Source of the DNA: JBKDZR01 sp047971485 | GTDB taxonomy: Bacteria; Pseudomonadota; Alphaproteobacteria; Rhodobacterales; Rhodobacteraceae | DNA: 11,072 nt | Direction: 5' to 3' | Assembly: GCA_047971485.1 (NCBI GenBank) | Contig: JBKDZR010000093.1 | Location: 1 to 11,072, forward strand | Made by a program: the position numbers and the translations under genes | In this document: positions 7,186 to 11,072 of the stretch, one piece after another | Position numbering within the stretch: the first letter of the stretch is position 1 | Layout: each line of letters begins with the position of its first letter | The notes under the pieces: model-generated | Databases searched by the model: none | Seen by the model: only the letters and a program-made list of their open reading frames with translations | Told to the model about the DNA's origin: nothing

Positions 7186-7214
7186 AGCACAAACGTGGGT
7201 ACCGGTTTTGTGCT
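7186..7214. repeat. 8-bp inverted repeat
   Basis: AGCACAAA (7186-7193) and TTTGTGCT (7207-7214) are perfect complements with a 13-nt loop that contains GGTACC. On the plus strand the second arm brings four T residues (7206-7209). It is one of several hairpins in this gap and could be an operator or a 3'-end structure. Confidence 0.35.
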
Positions 7215-7238
7215 CCTCGAACAGGCGGTGTCAAAGAC

Positions 7239-7282
7239 TTAGGGTGTGTCGTGTGACTACGAATGAACGCGACACGCTCTAA
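7239..7282 (+). ncRNA. 16-bp stem-loop; candidate palindromic repeat or RNA element
   Basis: TTAGGGTGTGTCGTGT (7239-7254) and ACGCGACACGCTCTAA (7267-7282) form an uninterrupted 16-bp stem with a 12-nt loop. There are 13 Watson-Crick pairs, and the three imperfect ones (7243/7278, 7245/7276, 7252/7269) are all G-U if the plus strand is transcribed. On the minus strand they would be A-C mismatches. The structure therefore favours a plus-strand RNA. The ends (CTAA with AAGACTTAG nearby) recall palindromic intergenic elements found after genes in other alphaproteobacteria, though this is from memory. It may be the 3' end of the PDZ-gene transcript, a mobile palindromic unit or a small RNA. Confidence 0.35.
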
Positions 7283-7345
7283 CGGTTGCTTTGTCCGCAG
7301 GGCCAGCTGTGCAAATAGTCACTACCAAGGGCCTTTGGTATTATA
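7280..7345 (+). repeat. Dispersed intergenic repeat, copy B
   Basis: This 66-bp segment is the partner of 160-226 in the same orientation, with about 72 percent identity by hand alignment and one gap. It overlaps the last codon and stop of lysR and abuts the 16-bp stem at 7239-7282. Within it is the near-palindrome ACCAAGGGCCTTTGGT (7324-7339; 8 pairs, one G-U). The two copies have diverged, and the internal hairpin of copy A is not kept here. Confidence 0.55.
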
Positions 7346-7368
7346 CGCTTGCACATGCCCGGACAAAG
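7289..7368 (-). terminator. Long hairpin formed by the lysR 3' end
   Basis: Three paired blocks line up: CTTTGTCC (7289-7296) with GGACAAAG (7361-7368), GGGC (7300-7303) with GCCC (7357-7360), and TGTGCAA (7308-7314) with TTGCACA (7349-7355). This gives 19 bp in total, broken by a 3-nt bulge and a 4-by-1 internal loop. At the tip is the 7324-7339 palindrome. In the lysR mRNA the first arm would be made by the last codons and the second by the 3' untranslated region. There is no U tract after it, so I take it as a 3'-end structure or a factor-assisted terminator. Confidence 0.45.
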
Positions 7369-8201
7369 GCCCTTACCGCTGCATAGCGCGCGCCGGTGTG
7401 GCGCCAGATCACACCGGTTTCGCGTGTTCCCCCTGTTGGCAAGGCCACCTTGTGCAGATGCAAGCCTTCTGGCCAGGGGGGCGCCCAGTCCGGCACGATG
7501 GAAACCCCAAGACCGCGGCTGACCATGGCGGCGATCGCATCCAGTGCATCCAGTTCAAGTGTTTCTCGCACCTTCAGGCCATGGGTGCGCAGATACGTAT
7601 CGACGATCTGCCCGCCCCATTGGTTCCTGTCGTAGCGAATGAAGGGCAGGTCCGCGATTATTCGGTGAGGATCCTGCACCGGGCAGGTCGATGGGGTGAT
7701 CAGCACAAGAGGCTCTTGCCGGATGGACCGCCATGACACGGATTTCGGCAGCGAGAATTGGGGGCGGACAATCATCGCGGCATCAAGGTCGCCGGCGACG
7801 ACGCGATGGTACAGGTCAACCGAGGATCCTGGCTGTACGAAATACTCGATCACAGGATGACGGGTGCGCAACGTCGCAATGACCTGGGGTAGGATGCCGG
7901 TCAGGGCGCTTGCCGTGGCCCCAAGACGCAATTGCCCGGCGGGTTCCCCGTTGGCTGCGATGGCCCGCAGGTTCCGGGCATCCGCCACAAGGGCGCGCGC
8001 GGCGTCCAGAACGGCCAGGCCCCCTGGGGTCGGCTGGATCGTCTTTCCGGACCGGGCCACAAGGGATTGGCCCAGGTCGCTTTCCAGGGCGCGCAACCGC
8101 TGGGAAACGGCAGCAGAGGTCAGGTTGATCCGCCGCGCGGCTTCGGCGATCGATCCGCAGTCGGCAACCGCGAGGAAGGTTTCAAGAAAGCGAATATCCA
8201 T
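7341..8201 (-). CDS. LysR-type transcriptional regulator
   Basis: A 286-residue LysR-family regulator. The N-terminal winged helix-turn-helix spans about residues 1-60 (FLETFLAVADCGS, then AAVSQRLRALESDLG, with the recognition helix around 27-40). A periplasmic-binding-protein-like effector domain follows from about 90, starting at GQLRLGATAS. Its length is normal to slightly short. It is transcribed away from the aminotransferase gene over a 110-bp AT-rich gap, the standard layout for a LysR protein that activates its neighbour and represses itself. The start codon lies inside one of two CATAAGAAA repeats and no Shine-Dalgarno sequence precedes it. This is odd and may mean weak or leaderless translation. 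The effector is unknown; a substrate or intermediate of the adjacent aminotransferase/hydantoinase pathway is the natural guess. Confidence 0.92.
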   Translation of the reverse strand: MDIRFLETFLAVADCGSIAEAARRINLTSAAVSQRLRALESDLGQSLVARSGKTIQPTPGGLAVLDAARALVADARNLRAIAANGEPAGQLRLGATASALTGILPQVIATLRTRHPVIEYFVQPGSSVDLYHRVVAGDLDAAMIVRPQFSLPKSVSWRSIRQEPLVLITPSTCPVQDPHRIIADLPFIRYDRNQWGGQIVDTYLRTHGLKVRETLELDALDAIAAMVSRGLGVSIVPDWAPPWPEGLHLHKVALPTGGTRETGVIWRHTGARYAAVRAFVRACASV

Positions 8202-8247
8202 AAGAAAGAATTTCTATCATTTAAAGTCATAAGAAACAGTTTTTTCT
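8199..8247. promoter_or_regulatory. Tandem dyads in the lysR/aminotransferase gap
   Basis: The 9-mer CATAAGAAA occurs at 8199-8207 and again at 8228-8236, 29 bp apart. Each copy is followed by TTTCT (8211-8215 after 3 bp, 8243-8247 after 6 bp), making two AGAAA/TTTCT dyads on nearly the same face of the helix. This suits a LysR tetramer binding two sites, the first covering the lysR start codon. The dyads do not match the classical T-N11-A LysR box exactly, so the assignment is inferred from position. Confidence 0.45.
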
Positions 8248-8311
8248 GAATGGTGTGCCTTTGTAGGGTCTGTGGCCAGATGCTGCACGCACAGTGGAAC
8301 AGGGAAAGCGG

Positions 8312-9532
8312 ATGTCTGTCATTGATAAGTTCACCAAGCTGGGAACCGATAACGCCCCGGGGCAAGAAGGGCGCCAGGATGCATCCGGCCTGAAGGCTGT
8401 CCTTGTCGGGGATAACCTTGAAGGCCGCCCAGTGGATTTTTCCCACGGGGATGTGGATGCGCATGAACCCACGCCGGGATCGTTCGAGGTGTTTTCCGAG
8501 GGTGTCGCACGGGGTGGTGCGCAGGCCTATACCGAGTATCGGGGCGCCCTGGATATCCGGGAAGGGCTTGGGGCCCGGCTGGCTGCGTTTACCGGTGCGG
8601 ATGTGGATGCCAAGGATGGGCTGATCATTACGCCGGGCACGCAAGGGGCGCTGTTTCTGGCTGTGGCGGCAACGGTTGCCCGGGGCGACAAGATTGCGAT
8701 CGTTCAGCCGGATTATTTTGCCAACCGAAAGATTGCCGCGTTTGTCGAGGCCGAGATCGTGCCGGTCCAGATGGCCTATGCCCGGGCCGCGCCTGGCCAG
8801 GCCGGGCTGGATCTTGACGAGCTTGAACAGGCGTTCCGGGCGGGTGCGCGCACCTTCCTTTTCTCCAATCCAAACAATCCCAGCGGTGTGGTTTACGCCC
8901 CCGACGAAATTGCCCGGATTGCGGCACTTGCAACGCGTTATGGTGCGACGGTCATCGTTGATCAGTTGTATTCCCGGCTGCGTTATGCGGATGTAATCTA
9001 TACCCATCTACGCGCCGTCGGCGATATCGACCCCGAGGCAGTCGTGACGATCATGGGGCCTTCCAAAACGGAATCGCTTAGCGGGTATCGTCTGGGCGTG
9101 GCTTTTGGGTCGAAGACGATCATTGCCCGCATGGAAAAGTTGCAGGCCATCGTGTCGTTGCGTGCGGCAGGCTATGCGCAGGCGGTGCTGCGCACCTGGT
9201 TTGATGAACCCGGCGGCTGGATGGCCGCCCGCATCGCCGCACATCAGGCCATCCGGGACGATCTGTTGGCGCTGTTTCGTGGGATTGAGGGTTGTGATGT
9301 GCGCACGCCGCAGGCTGGCAGTTACTTGTTCCCGAAACTTCCCCCGCTGTCCCTGTCGCCCGCCGATTTCGTCAAGGCGCTTCGGATGCAAGCCGGTGTC
9401 ATTGTCACGCCGGGTACGGAATTCAGCCCGCATACAGGCACAAGTGTTAGGCTGAACTTTTCGCAGGGGCATGCGGCGGCGGTCGCGGCGGTCGAACGTC
9501 TTGCCTTGTTGGTCGAAAGGTATCGCCAGTAA
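8312..9532 (+). CDS. Class I/II PLP-dependent aminotransferase
   Basis: A 406-residue fold-type I aminotransferase. Key residues are all visible: Tyr76 region (YTEYRG), the NPNNPSG loop with Asn186, VDQLYS with Asp217 and Tyr220, PLP lysine K252 in GPSKTESLSGYRLG with Arg260, and the substrate-carboxylate arginine R380 in SVRLNFS. Its substrate is probably an alpha-amino acid or 2-oxo acid. The start at 8312 is chosen because AGGGA (8301-8305) lies 6 nt upstream; a GTG at 8294 is in frame but has no such site. The gene is divergent from lysR and followed, after 330 bp, by a hydantoinase A gene on the same strand. Among class I enzymes I cannot separate aspartate, aromatic, branched-chain or other specificity from the sequence. 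Confidence 0.9.
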   Translation: MSVIDKFTKLGTDNAPGQEGRQDASGLKAVLVGDNLEGRPVDFSHGDVDAHEPTPGSFEVFSEGVARGGAQAYTEYRGALDIREGLGARLAAFTGADVDAKDGLIITPGTQGALFLAVAATVARGDKIAIVQPDYFANRKIAAFVEAEIVPVQMAYARAAPGQAGLDLDELEQAFRAGARTFLFSNPNNPSGVVYAPDEIARIAALATRYGATVIVDQLYSRLRYADVIYTHLRAVGDIDPEAVVTIMGPSKTESLSGYRLGVAFGSKTIIARMEKLQAIVSLRAAGYAQAVLRTWFDEPGGWMAARIAAHQAIRDDLLALFRGIEGCDVRTPQAGSYLFPKLPPLSLSPADFVKALRMQAGVIVTPGTEFSPHTGTSVRLNFSQGHAAAVAAVERLALLVERYRQ

Positions 9533-9552
9533 CGGCCTGTCCCCGTAGGCGG

Positions 9553-9580
9553 TTTCCCTGTCCCCGGCGGGGTAGGGAGG
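9553..9580 (+). terminator. GC hairpin just after the aminotransferase gene
   Basis: CCCC (9562-9565) pairs with GGGG (9569-9572) around a 3-nt loop. After a T-T mismatch and one bulged G, the arms pair again (9553-9559 with 9574-9580, including two T-G pairs at the base). It begins 20 bp past the stop codon. No T tract follows, so it is a weak terminator candidate. Confidence 0.35.
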
Positions 9581-9623
9581 CTTCGGTTGTGCGGCAAGCT
9601 GTGCGTGTCGCGGCAAAAAGGGG

Positions 9624-9648
9624 TGCCCTTCCCTGACTGGGAGGGGCG
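9624..9648 (+). terminator. Second hairpin after the aminotransferase gene
   Basis: Bases 9624-9633 pair with 9639-9648 over 10 bp (two T-G pairs) around the 5-nt loop TGACT. The stem core is GCCC and CCC against GGG and GGGC. It lies about 90 bp past the stop and 157 bp before the hydantoinase promoter -10. It lacks a T tract. Confidence 0.35.
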
Positions 9649-9804
9649 GGGAATTGGTCGAATCAACCCTGGCCGGCCGGAATCTGCCCGAGCCGAGACG
9701 GTTTCGCAGCCTGTCCATTGCGTGATCGTTTTTGGGCCCCGTGCCTGAAAAATGATGAATAATCAGTCATCTGCTTCTGCGCAGAGGATGGAAACAGAGT
9801 TTTC

Positions 9805-9837
9805 TTGATTTTAAGTATCCAAAATGGATACTTAAAA
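9805..9837 (+). promoter_or_regulatory. hyuA promoter overlapped by a perfect palindromic operator
   Basis: TTTTAAGTATCC (9809-9820) and GGATACTTAAAA (9826-9837) form a perfect 12-bp inverted repeat with a 5-bp AAAAT centre. It covers the spacer and -10 of a plausible promoter: TTGATT (9805-9810), 16 bp, GATACT (9827-9832). Transcription would start near 9839, giving a leader of about 24 nt that includes AGAGGAAG before the hyuA ATG. A protein bound to the palindrome would block RNA polymerase. The symmetric half-sites with an odd spacer resemble GntR/FadR-type operators, but no such regulator gene lies in the window. Confidence 0.6.
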
Positions 9838-9862
9838 GGGGACATGAGAGGAAGACCCGAAA

Positions 9863-11072
9863 ATGCTCGACAATGGTGGGACGTCTGACTGGATCGTCGG
9901 GGTGGATGTCGGCGGGACGTTCACCGACTTTTCCGCTCGGAATGTGACGTCCGGCGAACTTTTTGTTCACAAGCGGCCCTCAACGCCGGCCGATCCATCC
10001 GAGGCGATTCTTAACGGATTTCGCGAATTGCAGGACAAGATCGGGATCAGCGGAGATGCGGTTCAGCGCTTCGCCCACGGCACGACTGTCGCGACCAACG
10101 CGTTGTTGCAGCGCAAGGGGGCAAAGGTCGGTGTCGTCACCACCAAGGGCTTCCGGGACCTGCTTGAGATCGGCCGTCAGGTGCGTCCCGCGATCTATGA
10201 TCTTCAAATGGATGCGCCGCCGTCCCTTGCGGAGCGGCGCAATCGCCTGGAGGTTGCGGAACGCATTGCATTTGACGGCAGTGTTATCGAGGAACTCGAC
10301 GATAAGGCCGTTGCCGGCATGCTTGACCAGATCGCGGCCCTGGGTGATATCCAGAGCATAGCGGTTTGCCTGCTGTTTTCATTCATCAATCCGGTTCATG
10401 AACAGAGGATCGCATCGGCCATTCGGCAGGCCCGCCCGGATCTTTACGTGTCGATCTCCTCAGAGGTGCAGCCGGAATTCCGTGAATATGAACGCTTCTC
10501 CACGGCGCTGATCAACGCTTTTCTTCAGCCCGAGGTCAGCCGATACATGGACCGGCTGAAAGAGGCGATCGGGTCGATGGCCCCCCGTGCCCGGTTCGGC
10601 ATCTTCCAGTCATCGGGGGGGCTGATGTCCGTCGAACGGGCCGCCCTTTATCCCGTGCGTACTGCGCTGTCCGGCCCCGCTGCCGGGGCGGTGGGGGCTG
10701 CCGCTGCCGGGGCTGCGTCCGGCATTGGGGATATCGTCACGCTTGATATCGGGGGCACATCGACAGATGTTTGCCTGATCCGGGATGGACGGACCGAGAT
10801 CACCCATATTCGCGAGATCGCCGGCTTCCGCATCCGCCTGCCAATGGTCGATATTCATACTGTTGGGGCCGGTGGCGGGTCGATTGCACAGATCGGGGCC
10901 GATGGGCTGATGAAGGTTGGTCCGGAAAGCGCCGGGGCTGTTACGGGCCCGGCCTGTTATGGCAAGGGGGGAACCCTGCCCACCGTAACCGATGCGAATG
11001 TCTATCTCGGGCGCTTGCCCCTTGCCCTGGCCGGTGGGGGGCTGATGATCGACCGGGACACGGCCGAAGCGC
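9863..11072 (+). CDS. hyuA: Hydantoinase/oxoprolinase subunit A, 5' part
   Basis: The first 403 codons of a HyuA-family protein, still open at the right edge; full-length members are usually near 700 residues. It shows an actin-like ATP-binding fold: GVDVGGTFTD (13-22), HGTTVATNA (72-80), SGPAAG (270-275), DIGGTSTD (295-302), HTVGAGGGS (332-340) and GPACYG (362-367). This covers the Hydantoinase_A_N domain and much of the Hydantoinase_A domain. Members use ATP to open cyclic amides such as N-methylhydantoin or 5-oxoproline, or to carboxylate acetophenone, usually with a HyuB partner encoded next door. That partner would lie past 11072. The start has AGAGGAAG (9847-9854) upstream; an ATG at 9844 is out of frame. 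A palindromic operator sits on its predicted promoter. The substrate cannot be told. Confidence 0.92.
   Translation, partial: MLDNGGTSDWIVGVDVGGTFTDFSARNVTSGELFVHKRPSTPADPSEAILNGFRELQDKIGISGDAVQRFAHGTTVATNALLQRKGAKVGVVTTKGFRDLLEIGRQVRPAIYDLQMDAPPSLAERRNRLEVAERIAFDGSVIEELDDKAVAGMLDQIAALGDIQSIAVCLLFSFINPVHEQRIASAIRQARPDLYVSISSEVQPEFREYERFSTALINAFLQPEVSRYMDRLKEAIGSMAPRARFGIFQSSGGLMSVERAALYPVRTALSGPAAGAVGAAAAGAASGIGDIVTLDIGGTSTDVCLIRDGRTEITHIREIAGFRIRLPMVDIHTVGAGGGSIAQIGADGLMKVGPESAGAVTGPACYGKGGTLPTVTDANVYLGRLPLALAGGGLMIDRDTAEA

Larger units (their letters stand above)
6983..7340. other. Structured 358-bp gap between convergent genes
   Basis: No coding sequence is supported here. Frames that cross it on either strand are not preceded by ribosome binding sites and give low-complexity, Arg/Pro/Cys-rich translations. 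The stretch is instead rich in inverted repeats: 7083-7114, a GGTGC/GCACC-rich zone around 7123-7155, 7186-7214, the 16-bp stem at 7239-7282, and a repeat copy from 7280 into the lysR end. It separates the plus-strand PDZ gene from the minus-strand lysR. It may hold terminators for both, or a small RNA. No cloverleaf that would make a tRNA was found. Confidence 0.6.
9533..9862. other. Gap between aminotransferase and hydantoinase genes
   Basis: The 330-bp stretch shows no gene. Its left part is very GC-rich and holds two hairpins (9553-9580 and 9624-9648) that probably end the aminotransferase transcript. Its right part turns AT-rich and contains a 10-bp palindrome TCTGCGCAGA (9776-9785), then the predicted promoter/operator of the hydantoinase gene. 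The two genes therefore look like separate transcription units. Confidence 0.6.

Noticed and set aside
5348..7190. Minus-strand frames opposite the PDZ-protein gene (312, 265 and 235 codons)
   Set aside because: Arg/Pro/Gly-rich, no motifs, and opposite a gene with a signal peptide and a perfect ribosome binding site.
7049..7282. Plus-strand 77-codon frame in the gap before lysR
   Set aside because: No ribosome binding site, Cys/Arg-rich composition, and it crosses several hairpins; more likely non-coding.
160..7345. The repeat pair as ends of a composite mobile element
   Set aside because: The copies are only about 72 percent identical, carry no transposase or recombinase between them, and enclose mainly housekeeping genes.
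8120..9007. Minus-strand 295-codon frame over the lysR/aminotransferase gap
   Set aside because: It is antisense to the aminotransferase and runs through the AT-rich regulatory gap; no family resemblance.
9663..9970. Small minus-strand frames (60 and 67 codons) before the hydantoinase gene
   Set aside because: They overlap the promoter/palindrome and the hyuA start, and neither has a ribosome binding site or a recognisable sequence.
1..11072. CRISPR array, tRNA/rRNA, insertion sequence, phage or defence genes
   Set aside because: No regularly spaced repeats, cloverleaf, transposase or integrase motifs, or defence-type domains were seen on either strand.

Overview
The window looks like chromosomal DNA from a GC-rich alphaproteobacterium, most likely of the Rhodobacteraceae (Rhodobacterales). 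The grounds are strongly G/C-biased third codon positions, a tight ribF/MaoC/HAD-IIA cluster of a kind I associate with that family, and protein variants (YcgN-type cysteine-cluster protein, family II pyrophosphatase, low-specificity threonine aldolase) that resemble it. This placement rests on recall of family features, not on a search.

Left block (267-5164, all minus strand): in transcription order, ppaC (family II inorganic pyrophosphatase), a class IIA HAD phosphatase-like protein, a MaoC-fold dehydratase, ribF (riboflavin kinase/FAD synthetase), a YcgN-type cysteine-cluster protein and an L-threonine aldolase. ppaC has a good sigma-70-type promoter and is followed by a strong GC hairpin. 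ribF, ycgN and the aldolase are nearly touching and look translationally coupled. These are mostly housekeeping genes. Positions 1-266 hold only the ambiguous left edge, hairpins and one copy of a repeat.

Middle (5165-7340): a divergent intergenic region with an inverted repeat leads to one plus-strand gene (5387-6982) for an exported PDZ-containing protein of unknown function with a cysteine-bearing C-terminal domain. It is followed by a 358-bp gene-free, strongly structured stretch. This contains several hairpins, one a 16-bp stem whose three imperfect pairs are all G-U on the plus strand, and a second copy of the 1-266 repeat.

Right block (7341-11072): a LysR-type regulator is transcribed away from a class I aminotransferase. 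After a 330-bp gap comes the start of a hydantoinase/oxoprolinase A gene (hyuA family), cut by the right edge. The lysR/aminotransferase gap carries two similar dyads. The hyuA promoter is overlain by a perfect 12-bp inverted repeat that looks like a repressor operator. Together these suggest an inducible catabolic cluster for a nitrogenous amide or lactam-like substrate, but the substrate cannot be read from the sequence.

No CRISPR array, rRNA, tRNA, transposase, phage gene or recognisable defence system was seen. The most unusual material is non-coding: the repeat pair, the lysR 3'-end structure, the 7239-7282 stem and the hyuA operator. The PDZ protein is the only gene without a recognisable role.
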